This document shows, in pieces, positions 1-7,974 of a DNA stretch of 64,000 bases; the first letter of the stretch is position 1; each line of letters begins with the position of its first letter. The notes beneath the pieces are model-generated. The model ran no database searches, was not told the DNA's origin, and saw nothing but the letters and a program-made list of their open reading frames with translations. Where the stretch lies: positions 1,736,001-1,800,000 of the forward strand of contig NZ_CP040788.1 in the NCBI RefSeq assembly GCF_021922985.1. The letters are read 5' to 3'. The position numbers and the translations under genes were made by a program. Source of the DNA: Clavibacter michiganensis subsp. tessellarius. GTDB lineage: Bacteria; Actinomycetota; Actinomycetes; Actinomycetales; Microbacteriaceae.

Positions 1-795
1 CGCGACGATCGCGTCGGCCGTGCGCGGCCGGGCCACGATCCGCTCGGTCGCCTCCGCCGCCGCCTCCGCGGTGGGCGCGGACGCGCGCACGACGGACACG
101 TCCATCCCCCGGGCCTCGAACGCGCGCACGAGCGACGTGGCACGCGCGCTGGGACCCGCGGCGACCGCGGCGTCGAGCACGACCGGATGCGTGACGCCGG
201 CCGCCCGCAGGTGGTCGGCGAGCGCGTCGATCGCGTCGGAGGGATCGAGGAGGACGGCGGCGCGCACGGGCTCGCCGTGCGGATCCAGCTCCACGACCGG
301 CACGGAGCCGAGCCGCGCGATCCACTCGCCGGCGCGCGAGCCGAGCGTGCCGATGACCGCGTCGGTCTGGGCGCCGAGCGCCTGGACCATGCGGTCGGAG
401 TCGGCGGCGAGGCCCACGTCCGCGAGCGACACGTTCCAGCCGCGCGCCGCCGCGACGCGCACGACCGCGGAGGCGAGCTCCGGCGACCACGGGTTCCGGA
501 GGTCGTCGACCACGAGGCCGAGCTGGTGGTCGCCGCCCGTCACGAGCCCGCGGCCGAAGCGCGACGGCCGGTAGGCGAGCTGATCCGCGGCGTCGAGCAC
601 GCGCCGCTTCGTCTCCTCGCTGATGCCCGGCATGCCGTTCATCGCGCGCGTCACGGTCTGGCGGGAGACCCCGGCGGCGGACGCGACGTCGTGGATCGTG
701 GCGCGGCCGGCCGGCTCCCGGCCAGCGGCGCCCTGGCCGGCGGCGCTCCGCCCAGCGTGGCCGTCCGACCCGCTCAGCCGCGCAGGTCCAGCCAC
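1..795 (-). CDS. LacI-family transcriptional regulator (C-terminus cut by window edge)
   Basis: The minus-strand frame gives an N-terminal LacI helix-turn-helix at about residues 33-57 (TIHDVASAAGVSRQTVTRAMNG) followed by the hinge and the periplasmic-binding-like sensor domain (QLGLVVDDLRNPW). It is open to the window edge, so the last part is missing. The proposed GTG start at 795 overlaps the end of the upstream fusion gene by 22 nt and has GGAG about 8 nt upstream; a Gly/Ala-rich leader of about 30 residues precedes the HTH, so the true start is uncertain. It is co-directional with the sugar-type dehydrogenase/reductase fusion gene and probably represses that operon through the palindromes at 2834 and 2901. 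The ligand is unknown, likely a sugar or polyol. Confidence 0.88.
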   Translation of the reverse strand, partial: MAGPARLSGSDGHAGRSAAGQGAAGREPAGRATIHDVASAAGVSRQTVTRAMNGMPGISEETKRRVLDAADQLAYRPSRFGRGLVTGGDHQLGLVVDDLRNPWSPELASAVVRVAAARGWNVSLADVGLAADSDRMVQALGAQTDAVIGTLGSRAGEWIARLGSVPVVELDPHGEPVRAAVLLDPSDAIDALADHLRAAGVTHPVVLDAAVAAGPSARATSLVRAFEARGMDVSVVRASAPTAEAAAEATERIVARPRTADAIVA

Positions 796-2807
796 GCCAC
801 CTGCTCCGGGGTGAGCTCGACGGAGAGGCCCCGCATCGAGGAGCGCACCTCCGAGATGGTGCGCGGGCCGAACAGCGGGAAGGTCGGGAACGGCTGCGCC
901 AGCACGTAGGCCAGCGCGATCGCCGTGGCCTGCACGCCGTGCTCCGCGCCCAGCTGCTCGGCGCGGCGGAGGCGCTCGAAGTTGTCGTCGCCGTAGTAGC
1001 AGCGCACGAGCTCCGGGTCGCTCAGGTCGTCGGGTCGGGCGCGGCCGGTGAAGAAGCCGCGGGCCTGCGACGACCACGGCAGCAGCGGGATCTGCCTCTC
1101 CTCCAGCCAGGCCTTGGACGCCGGGTCCGTCACGTGCACGCACCCGGCCCAGGGCACGTCGTACGCCTCGGCCAGGCCGAAGTGGTCGCTCAGCGCCTGG
1201 AATCCCGCGCGGCCGTTGGCCTGCGCGTACGCCTGCGCCTCGTCGAAGCGCTCGGGCGTCCAGTTGGAGACGCCGTAGGAGCGGATCCGCCCGGCGCGCT
1301 GGTGCTCGTCCATCACGTCGACGAACTCCCCCACCGGCACGTCGAGGTTGTCGCGGTGCATGAGGTAGATGTCGGCGTAGTCGGTGCCCTGGCGCTCGAG
1401 GCTCTCGAGCAGCTGGCGGGTGAGCGACTCGGGGTCGCAGTGCGGGGTGTGGGCGCCCTTGGTGATGACGACGACGTCCTCGCGGACGCCGCGGTTCCGG
1501 ATCCACCTCCCCAGGCGCCCCTCGAGCACGCCGCCGCCGTAGATGTAGCCGGTGTCGAAGGCGTTGCCGCCCTGCTCGACGAAGTGGTCGAAGATCGCGG
1601 ACGCGTGCGCCAGGTCGGGCTGGTTGTCGACGCCCATGACGAGCCGCGACATGCGCTTGCCGACGCCGGGGATCTCGCCGTAGAGCATCGGGCTGTCGTC
1701 GCGGACGCTCACGGGGCGGCCGGAGACCGTGGGGATGTCGGCGTCCTCGGCCTCGAACGGGTAGCGCAGGTCGAGCGCGGCGCGCCAGCGGTCGAGGGTG
1801 CGGGCGGTGGCGAGCGTCTCGTCGAGCGTCATCTGCGCGGCCTCGCCGAGGCCGGCCGCGAGGGCGTCGGTCGTGGCGTCGGCCTCGATGGCGTACGGCT
1901 TCGCGCCGGTGAAGGTGAGCGTGCGCGACTCCTCGCCGACGATCGAGACCTCGATGGCCGGGGCGTCGCCGAGGGTCCACGGGTCGCTGAGGTGGATGCG
2001 GCCCTTCGAGCCCAGGATCGTGAGCGCCTGCGGCTCGTCGAGCGCGACGCCCGTACGGAGGGTCGCGGTGATGCCCGGCTTCCCGGCCACGCCGCGGTAG
2101 GCCACCCGCGCGACCGACCACTCGTCGACGCCGGTCGGCCCGACGGTGCCGTCGACCTCGAGAGTGAGCGGCTCGGCGACGGCGATCCCGGTCGCGGCCT
2201 GCACGACGGCGGCCGCGGCGGTGACCGTGTAGCCGCCGACGTCGAGGATCCCGCCGCCCGCGGTCGCGGTGTCGTAGAGGCGGCCGGTGCGGGATCCGGT
2301 GCGGAAGGAGAAGGAGGCGTCGACGTGCGCGACCTCGCCGATCACGCCGTCGCGGATCAGCTCGAGGAGCGCCGGGGTCTGCGGGTGGAAGCGGTACATG
2401 TACGCCTCGACGAGCGGGAGGCCGGCCGCGCGCGCCGCGTCGACGAGCGCCATCGCGGTGCCGTGGTTGACGGCGAGCGGCTTCTCGCAGAGGACGGCCT
2501 TGCCGGCCTCGAGCGCGCGGACGACGAGGTCGGCGTGGCCGGTGTGCACGGTCGAGATGTAGACGGCGTCGACGGCCGGATCCGCGAAGACGGCGTCGTA
2601 GTCGCCTCCCGTGACGTCGGCGAAGCCGTGGTCGGCGGCCTCGGCGGCGAAGGCCCCGGCGCGCTCGGCGCTCGAGCTGCCGGCGGCGACGAGGCGCGCG
2701 TCGCGCGTGCTCGCGGGGAGCTGGGAGAGGAAGCGGCGGGCGATGCTGCCCGGGCCGAGGACCGCCCAGCCGGGTGCGGTCGGGGTGGTCGTGGTGGGGT
2801 CGGTCAT
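774..2807 (-). CDS. Gfo/Idh/MocA oxidoreductase fused to aldo/keto reductase
   Basis: A 677-residue protein with two complete enzyme modules. Residues 13-345 form a Gfo/Idh/MocA NAD(P)-dependent dehydrogenase with the Rossmann start (LGPGSIARRF) and the EKP motif at 108-110. Residues 370-677 form an aldo/keto reductase with the usual tetrad visible: Asp417, Tyr422, Lys449 and His483 (YLMHRDN). The two families are normally separate proteins of about 330 residues, so fusion suggests coupled oxidation and reduction of one sugar-derived metabolite. ATG at 2807 is chosen because GAAGGG lies just upstream; a longer frame would run over the operator. Two LacI-type operators lie upstream and the LacI gene follows, so substrate-induced expression is likely. 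The actual substrate cannot be read from sequence. Confidence 0.9.
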   Translation of the reverse strand: MTDPTTTTPTAPGWAVLGPGSIARRFLSQLPASTRDARLVAAGSSSAERAGAFAAEAADHGFADVTGGDYDAVFADPAVDAVYISTVHTGHADLVVRALEAGKAVLCEKPLAVNHGTAMALVDAARAAGLPLVEAYMYRFHPQTPALLELIRDGVIGEVAHVDASFSFRTGSRTGRLYDTATAGGGILDVGGYTVTAAAAVVQAATGIAVAEPLTLEVDGTVGPTGVDEWSVARVAYRGVAGKPGITATLRTGVALDEPQALTILGSKGRIHLSDPWTLGDAPAIEVSIVGEESRTLTFTGAKPYAIEADATTDALAAGLGEAAQMTLDETLATARTLDRWRAALDLRYPFEAEDADIPTVSGRPVSVRDDSPMLYGEIPGVGKRMSRLVMGVDNQPDLAHASAIFDHFVEQGGNAFDTGYIYGGGVLEGRLGRWIRNRGVREDVVVITKGAHTPHCDPESLTRQLLESLERQGTDYADIYLMHRDNLDVPVGEFVDVMDEHQRAGRIRSYGVSNWTPERFDEAQAYAQANGRAGFQALSDHFGLAEAYDVPWAGCVHVTDPASKAWLEERQIPLLPWSSQARGFFTGRARPDDLSDPELVRCYYGDDNFERLRRAEQLGAEHGVQATAIALAYVLAQPFPTFPLFGPRTISEVRSSMRGLSVELTPEQVAWLDLRG

Positions 2808-2833
2808 GGGTGAGCCCTTCGCGGCGTCGTCGG

Positions 2834-2847
2834 CGTGAACGTTCACG
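2834..2847. promoter_or_regulatory. LacI-family operator 1
   Basis: Perfect 14-bp palindrome CGTGAACGTTCACG with the central CG typical of LacI/GalR operators. Symmetry continues outward (CGTCG on both sides) with one mismatch per half. It sits 27 nt before the start of the fusion gene, where a bound repressor would block transcription. Confidence 0.85.
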
Positions 2848-2900
2848 ACGACGCTACGGGCGGGCATCCGGTCGCGTCAAGGGGCGGCGGGCGGGCGGCG

Positions 2901-2914
2901 CGTGAACGTTCACG
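2901..2914. promoter_or_regulatory. LacI-family operator 2
   Basis: Second exact copy of CGTGAACGTTCACG, 67 bp centre-to-centre from the first. Two identical operators on one promoter region suggest cooperative or looping repression by the LacI regulator encoded downstream. The site could also affect the divergent osmC-like gene starting at 3063. Confidence 0.82.
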
Positions 2915-3062
2915 GCGGCGCCGTCGCCGGATCCCGGACGGGAGGCCGGCCGCCGCCGCGTCACGTTCCGTCACGCGGGCCCGGATCGCCGCGGGCCTGC
3001 CTATCGTCGAGCGCACCACGGCCGACCGGCCGTCCCCGACCCGCACGACGAAGGAGCGCACC

Positions 3063-3539
3063 ATGCCGCAGCACCCCACGGGATCCGTCCTCGAGTTCGA
3101 CCTCCGCGGATCGGGCTCCGGCGTCCTCCAGGAGATCTCCATCGCGGGGAGCCCGCACACCGTCCGCGCCGAGGGCCACCCCGCGTTCGGCGGCACGGAC
3201 AGCGCGCCCAGCCCGCTCGACCTCGTGCTCTCCGCGTACGTCTCGTGCAACCAGGTGACGGCGACGATCGTCGCGCTCGGCCAGGGGATCACCCTCGGCG
3301 CGTTCGAGGGCCGCGTGCAGGCCGAGCTCGACAACTCCGTGCTCGTCTTCGGCGCCGAGGGCGACGGCACGTTCCAGCGCCTGACCCTCACGGTCGACCT
3401 CGAGACCGAGCTCGACGACGCCGCATTCGACGCGTTCGTCGCCGAGGTCGCCCGCCGCTGCCCGCTGACGCAGCTCTTCGAGCGCGCCGGGGTGGAGATC
3501 ACGAACGTCTGGACGAACCGGGCGCTCGCGCGGGTGTGA
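3063..3539 (+). CDS. OsmC/Ohr-family protein
   Basis: A 158-residue protein of the OsmC-like family, whose members reduce organic hydroperoxides by a Cys pair. The family pattern is visible: an N-terminal beta region, the central stretch with GGTDSAPSPLDLVLSAYVSCNQVT (first Cys at about residue 62), and a late CPLTQLFERAG segment holding the second Cys. ATG at 3063 is preceded by AAGGAGC. The gene is divergent from the fusion gene. OsmC-like proteins include members with other or unknown roles, so peroxidase activity is inferred. Confidence 0.88.
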   Translation: MPQHPTGSVLEFDLRGSGSGVLQEISIAGSPHTVRAEGHPAFGGTDSAPSPLDLVLSAYVSCNQVTATIVALGQGITLGAFEGRVQAELDNSVLVFGAEGDGTFQRLTLTVDLETELDDAAFDAFVAEVARRCPLTQLFERAGVEITNVWTNRALARV

Positions 3540-3578
3540 TCCCGGAGGCGGGGCCGGGGGCCGGGCCGGCTTGCGCAG

Positions 3579-4217
3579 TCAGCCGTCCGCGGGCTCGGGC
3601 TCGGGCCCGGGCTCGCCGGCGGCCTCGGGCGCCCGCAGCGTGAGCCACTCCTCGTCGATGCGGTAGCCGAGCGCGGTGCCGGCCGCGATGATCGCCGCGT
3701 TCTCGCTCGATCCGCCGGTGCGGAACGACGTGACGCCCGCCTCGAGGAGCCCCCGCACGGAGGCCGCCTTCACGGCCGTGCCGAGGCCGCGCCCGCGGTG
3801 GGCGGCGTCGACGACCGTCACGTCGGTCTCGGCGGCGCTGCCCGCGGGATCCAGGTCGACGAACGTCATCGCGAGGAGCGCGCCCACGGCGTCGAACGCG
3901 CCGTAGCCGCGGCGGCCGGGTGCCGGGACGCGGGCGGAATCGGCCGTGAGTCCCGCGTGCCGGGTGGCCGGGCTGCCCGGGTAGTCGTCGAGCGTGGCGG
4001 CGTCGAGCGCGAGGATCGCACCGACGTCGGCCGGGCCCAGCTCGCGGAGCACCGCGTACCCGGCGACCCGGTCGACCAGCGTGCGCAGGCGGACGGGATC
4101 CACGTCCGCCGCGTCGAGCTGCGCGCCCCACGACCGGGCGGTCACTACCCAGCCGGCGGCGAGCGGCTCCGCTACCCGCGGATCGTCGGATCGGGCGATG
4201 GCGGGATCGGCGCTCAT
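3579..4217 (-). CDS. GNAT-family N-acetyltransferase
   Basis: A 212-residue GCN5-related N-acetyltransferase. The acetyl-CoA-binding motif A is seen as DVTVVDAAHRGRGLGTAVK, followed by FRTGGSSENAAIIAAGTALGYRIDEEW, a typical C-terminal GNAT motif. The first 70 residues are poorly conserved. The start at 4217 (MSADPAIAR) is preferred to an upstream ATG because the longer frame adds an atypical leader. The C-terminal tail is rich in Glu and Pro. The substrate is unknown. Confidence 0.85.
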   Translation of the reverse strand: MSADPAIARSDDPRVAEPLAAGWVVTARSWGAQLDAADVDPVRLRTLVDRVAGYAVLRELGPADVGAILALDAATLDDYPGSPATRHAGLTADSARVPAPGRRGYGAFDAVGALLAMTFVDLDPAGSAAETDVTVVDAAHRGRGLGTAVKAASVRGLLEAGVTSFRTGGSSENAAIIAAGTALGYRIDEEWLTLRAPEAAGEPGPEPEPADG

Positions 4218-4362
4218 CCCGCGAGCCTGGCACGGCGCGAGCGCCCAGGACAGGCAGCCGACCCGCGCCGCCGACCGCAGCACGGAGAGCCACGGGATGC
4301 TGCGGCTGTTCGCGGTGGTCGGGCGCAGCGGCTGGGGTGCGGCGCCCCGCGATCTCCCGTCG

Positions 4363-5823
4363 TCAGCCGAGGAAGTAGTCGCGGACCTTCTCGTCGGAGT
4401 CCAAGATCCGCTCCGTCTCGACCCCGACCGAGCGCGCGAGGTCGACCGACCCCAGGAGGGCCGCCTCGACGTCCGGCGAGAAGGCCCTCTCGAGCACCTC
4501 GAGGCAGGTGGCCATGCTCGCGTCGAGCTCGTCGATCAGCGCCTGGTGCTCGGCGGCGAGCTTCTCGTCCAGCTCGCGCTGGTCGCGCAGGTAGCCCTCG
4601 ACGAGGGCTGCCTCCCGCCGGGAGAGCGCGTCCGAGACGGCCGAGTGCATGATCATGCCCACCGTGTTCCCGATGACCGCCCCGAGCACCGGCACCGGGA
4701 TGAGCGCCTGGCCCACGAAGGACGACAGCGCGCCGACGGCCGCCTCCAGGCAGACCAGCTCGGCGTTCTCGAGGAACTCCGCCTCGGCGATCTCGCCCGT
4801 CCGGAGCCGGTGCGCCTGCTCAGCGACGCCGAACGCCGCGGTCACCATGGCGCTGGCCACGGCTGCGGACGTGGTGGTGAAGTTGGTGAGCGCGTAGATG
4901 CTGAGGCCGCGGATCCCGCCCCTGAGGAAGCCCCTGCCGGAGTCGCCCGCGATCTCGGTCCAGTCCTCCTCGGTGAAGTCCTGGAGCCGCGTGCCGGCAC
5001 GGCGCTTCCGCACCACGGCGAGCACGAACGCCGTCGCCCCCTCGACCCCCGCGGCGACCAGGGTCGCCTTCGCGCCCTCCTGGGCGGTCGGCCTGCTCGC
5101 GCGGTGGGCATCGTCCCGTCGGCCCTGGTCGGTCGCGCGCAGCGAGTCCTTCTCCCCCTCCAGCGTCGCGTCGTACACGCCGCGCTGCACCTCGTCGTAG
5201 CGGAGGTGCGAGGCCTCGAGCGACTCGATTCCCAGGTCGCGGGTCGCGAAGAAGGTCTGGACGGCCTTCCAGTCGCGGAAGGACGGGCCATCGCCCCCGC
5301 GAGCGAGCAGACGGCCCGCCTCCTCGCGACTCATGCCGTGCAGCGCCTGGATCACCTCGAAGTGGTCGCTCGGGATCTGGTACCTGCCGCCGCCGCTCAC
5401 GAAGTCGGGGTACCTCTCGAGGTGCTCGGCGATGGCGCCGAGCCCGAATCGACCGCCCGCCGCGACGAACTTCTGCTGGATCTCGACGCCGCCGCGCATC
5501 AGGTCGACCGGTCCGTTGTCGTTCACCCACTCGTAGACCCGCCCCTCGCCCAGGATCTGGCTCCTGGCGTCCCCGATCCCGCTCTCGGCCGCCTCGGCGA
5601 TGAAGCCGTGCATCCCCTTCGTCCCGCCCCGGTTGCGCCCGACCACCTCGAGGTCGATGGTGCGGATGGCCGCGTCGACCCGTGCCAATGCGTCGCGGAG
5701 GTTCCCGTCCTGGCGCCGGAGCGCGGCGAGCAGCCCGTCGAGGCGCACCTGGTTGAGGTGGTTCACCCATGCCGCGACCGCCTGCTCCTGGTTGCGCTCG
5801 GCGAGGTCCGGCACGTCAACCAC
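4363..5823 (-). CDS. Unknown protein, second gene of a two-gene membrane-associated module
   Basis: A 486-residue protein I do not assign to a named family. The N-terminal half is soluble and charged, with NHLNQVRLDGLLAALRRQD near residue 20 and VNDNGPVDLMRGGVEIQQKF near residue 100. The region from about 240 to 400 is Ala/Gly-rich and hydrophobic (ALIPVPVLGAVIGNTVGMIM), compatible with membrane insertion or a pore-like segment. The C-terminus is helical and acidic and looks coiled-coil-like. Its start overlaps the end of the upstream gene by 8 nt, so the two are surely co-translated. I have the impression that similar pairs occur in distant phyla, which would fit a mobile accessory role, but this is memory rather than a search. 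Confidence 0.75.
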   Translation of the reverse strand: MVDVPDLAERNQEQAVAAWVNHLNQVRLDGLLAALRRQDGNLRDALARVDAAIRTIDLEVVGRNRGGTKGMHGFIAEAAESGIGDARSQILGEGRVYEWVNDNGPVDLMRGGVEIQQKFVAAGGRFGLGAIAEHLERYPDFVSGGGRYQIPSDHFEVIQALHGMSREEAGRLLARGGDGPSFRDWKAVQTFFATRDLGIESLEASHLRYDEVQRGVYDATLEGEKDSLRATDQGRRDDAHRASRPTAQEGAKATLVAAGVEGATAFVLAVVRKRRAGTRLQDFTEEDWTEIAGDSGRGFLRGGIRGLSIYALTNFTTTSAAVASAMVTAAFGVAEQAHRLRTGEIAEAEFLENAELVCLEAAVGALSSFVGQALIPVPVLGAVIGNTVGMIMHSAVSDALSRREAALVEGYLRDQRELDEKLAAEHQALIDELDASMATCLEVLERAFSPDVEAALLGSVDLARSVGVETERILDSDEKVRDYFLG

Positions 5824-6808
5824 GGTCGGCGTCCCCCTCGACCCGCTCGCTCAGCAGCGCCGCGCAGGCCTGCGTGCTGTTGACCAGAGCGGCCAGGCGC
5901 GACCGGTCGCTCGCAGGGAGAGCCGCGAAGTCGGCACCGAAGGAGCGCATCGCCTCGCGGTAGCTCGTCGTGAGCGACGTCCGGAGCTCGTCGGTGCGTC
6001 GGAGGAGGGCGTCGACCCTGGTGGCCAGCTCCTCCACGCGGGCGGTGTTGCGCATGACCGCGCCGAGAGCCTCCTGCTTCTCCTCGCGGGTCTCGCCCTT
6101 CTTCCACGCGAACAGGGCGACCGAGGTGAGGATCGCCGCTCCCGCGACGCTCCAGCCCACCGGACCGGACAGGGCGAGGATGGCCCCGCCCATGGCCGTC
6201 CCGCCGCCGCCGGCCGCCAGAGCGCCGCCGCCGAGCCAGGCGAGGGCCGCGTTCGTGGCCGCAGCGCCGGACAGGGCGGAGATCGCCGTGCCGGTCGACG
6301 CGGCGCCGAAGGTGGTCGCGACCCACATGGCCGCGCTCGGCGCCACGCTCGCGACCGCGGCCCCGGCGGCGAACCCGGCACCGCCTCCGGCCGCGGACCG
6401 CCGGGCGGCCTCGAGGTCCCGCCGTGCGAACTCCTCGACGTCCAGGAACTCCGCCTTGTCGACGTCGATCCGGCCGATGGCCGCATCGAAGGACTTCGGG
6501 GTGTTGGCGATGCTGTTGACCAGCGCCTCCACGTGCTCGATCAGGTCGGTCGACCGCTCGCGCTGACGCAGCAGCGCGAGTCCCGTGTCGTTCATCCCCG
6601 TGTACGCGATGTTGTACGCGGCGACGGCGTCCTCGTAGGGATCCGGCTTCCTCGCGGCGAGCTTCTCGACGGTCTCCTTCGTCGTGTCCCGGATGTCTCC
6701 CACCCGCTCGCCCACCTGCGTGGACGCGGCGCGCGCCCTCCGGGCGGCCTCGTCCATCGCCTTCGCGATGCCGTCCCTGGCCTTGCCCAACCCGCGCTGC
6801 TCGTCCAT
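5816..6808 (-). CDS. Unknown protein with Gly/Ala-zipper hydrophobic core, first gene of module
   Basis: A 330-residue protein. Residues 1-130 are helical and charged (KETVEKLAARKPDPYEDAV, then RERSTDLIEHVEALVNSIAN). Residues 140-245 are an extreme Gly/Ala-rich hydrophobic stretch (WLGGGALAAGGGGTAMGG, then LSGPVGWSVAGAAILTSVAL), ending at a basic KKGE. The last 85 residues are coiled-coil-like. This is the layout of a helical-hairpin membrane inserter rather than a transporter. No signal peptide is visible. It overlaps the next gene by 8 nt. A broken copy of its N-terminus lies upstream at 7381-7642, showing past duplication. Function unknown; a membrane-acting toxin or defence effector is only a hypothesis. 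Confidence 0.75.
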   Translation of the reverse strand: MDEQRGLGKARDGIAKAMDEAARRARAASTQVGERVGDIRDTTKETVEKLAARKPDPYEDAVAAYNIAYTGMNDTGLALLRQRERSTDLIEHVEALVNSIANTPKSFDAAIGRIDVDKAEFLDVEEFARRDLEAARRSAAGGGAGFAAGAAVASVAPSAAMWVATTFGAASTGTAISALSGAAATNAALAWLGGGALAAGGGGTAMGGAILALSGPVGWSVAGAAILTSVALFAWKKGETREEKQEALGAVMRNTARVEELATRVDALLRRTDELRTSLTTSYREAMRSFGADFAALPASDRSRLAALVNSTQACAALLSERVEGDADRG

Positions 6809-6904
6809 CGCACGCCACCGATCCCCGTCGAAGTCATTTCCTCACTGGAGGATATAGACGACCGGCGACACCTTCGCGGGAGGCGCGAGACGGATGAATC
6901 GCGT

Positions 6905-7376
6905 CGATCAGCCCCGAGCGCGATCCCGTCCCGCCGCAGCGCCTCGACGAGAAGGAGCTCCGCCGCGTCGACCGCGCGGAGCAGCTCCGCGGGCTCGGTG
7001 CCGATGCGCCCGACGACCGCGTCGATCCCGCGGAGCCCCGCCCGCGTCAGCAGCTGCTTCTCGTTGGTGATCCACTCGCCGCGGTGGGCGAGGATCGCGT
7101 GCGCCGCGGAGCACGCCGCCACCGAGAGGAGACCGGCGCACTGCGCGACCCGACCGTGGCGGGCGTGGCCCTCGCGGGCGTAGTGCAGCGTGAGCTCGGC
7201 GCGCTGCCACCAGATCTCGGGCGCGGACGCGCGCAGGGCCGGCGGGTACGGGAACGCCGGCACCTCGCCGCGGAGGGGACGGTTCACGCCGACCTCGGCC
7301 AGCAGGATCGTGCTCGGCAGGCCCGCCTGGTGGAACAGCACCTGCACGTTGACGAAGCGGCCCGCGAGCGCCTCCC
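6905..7376 (-). pseudogene. Nucleotidyltransferase C-terminal fragment
   Basis: The minus-strand frame reads ALAGRFVNVQVLFHQAGLP to LLLVEALRRDGIALG, resembling the C-terminal helical half of actinobacterial nucleotidyltransferase-domain proteins (WWQRAELTLHYAREG, CAGLLSVAA, HRGEWITNEKQLL). The N-terminal catalytic GS...DxD part is absent. The frame runs directly into an in-frame stop at the junction with a remnant of another gene, and no proper stop is found before it enters the next gene. This looks like a dead fragment brought in or left by deletion. Confidence 0.65.
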
Positions 7377-7642
7377 CCGTACTCGATTAGGTCGGTCGGT
7401 CGCTCGGACGGACGGCGACAGTAAGCAATCATCGCCGTCCATGGTTGTGCAGGCGGCGACACCTCGTCATGTGAATGCCGCTTCCTCACGGCAAGATTCT
7501 CGACAACCTCCTTCGCGGCTCTCTTGAGATACCCGCGCCCACCCAGCGACGCTAATGGCGCGTACACCGGTAGGGATGACCTAGCCCACGTCCAGCGCCA
7601 TCCAGCCCCTGCGACGCCCCGACCGCTCTGCGCGTCCATCAC
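7377..7642 (-). pseudogene. Degenerate N-terminal copy of the 330-residue module gene
   Basis: From MDAQSGRG at about 7639 the minus-strand frame parallels the intact gene at 5816-6808: KEVVENLAVRKRHSHDEV matches KETVEKLAARKPDPYEDAV, and SERPTDLIEY matches RERSTDLIEH. After that point homology stops and the nucleotidyltransferase fragment begins. Both the intact gene (6522-6530) and this remnant (7367-7375) carry AGCGCCTCC at the equivalent place, so the deletion or fusion probably used this 9-bp identity. About 85 residues of the copy survive, with internal divergence. Confidence 0.7.
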
Positions 7643-7974
7643 GCCCCTCCGGTCTCAGTGACTGTCATGTCATGCCGTGCGGCACGGGCACGGCCCACGC
7701 CGGACGTCCGGATAGCAGGACGGACGGACGGACGGTGGATCATGCGTCTCCGTAACCCCTCAGACCTACGGCGTACGGGCGATGCCCACCGCAGACCACA
7801 GGTACGTTGTCGGCTGCCTTACCCAGATCGCGGTGACGGTGTTCCCGCTCTCCAAAGGCCTACACGAGTCACCGAAGGTCTCTTCCTCGATTTGGGGGCA
7901 TTGCCCCAGTCTCGTGAAGTGAGAAGCTCGCTGCTAGCGCATCGGGCTACAAGCCCGCACGAACAGGAGACCCT
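7643..7974. other. Gene-free transition into low-GC island
   Basis: No convincing gene is seen. The stretch holds a short tetranucleotide repeat (GGAC repeated four and a half times at 7718-7735) and a weak hairpin around 7894-7907. Base composition falls toward the right, marking the left edge of acquired DNA. AGGAG at about 7961 serves the following gene. Confidence 0.5.

Noticed and set aside
939..2813. Long plus-strand open frame opposite the fusion gene
   Set aside because: High-GC antisense shadow: Arg/Val/Gly/Ala-rich, no domain, opposite two intact enzyme domains.
7886..7930. Hairpin and following GTGAAGTGAGAAG considered as an insertion-sequence end
   Set aside because: No matching inverted copy found at the right edge of the island and no transposase is present.
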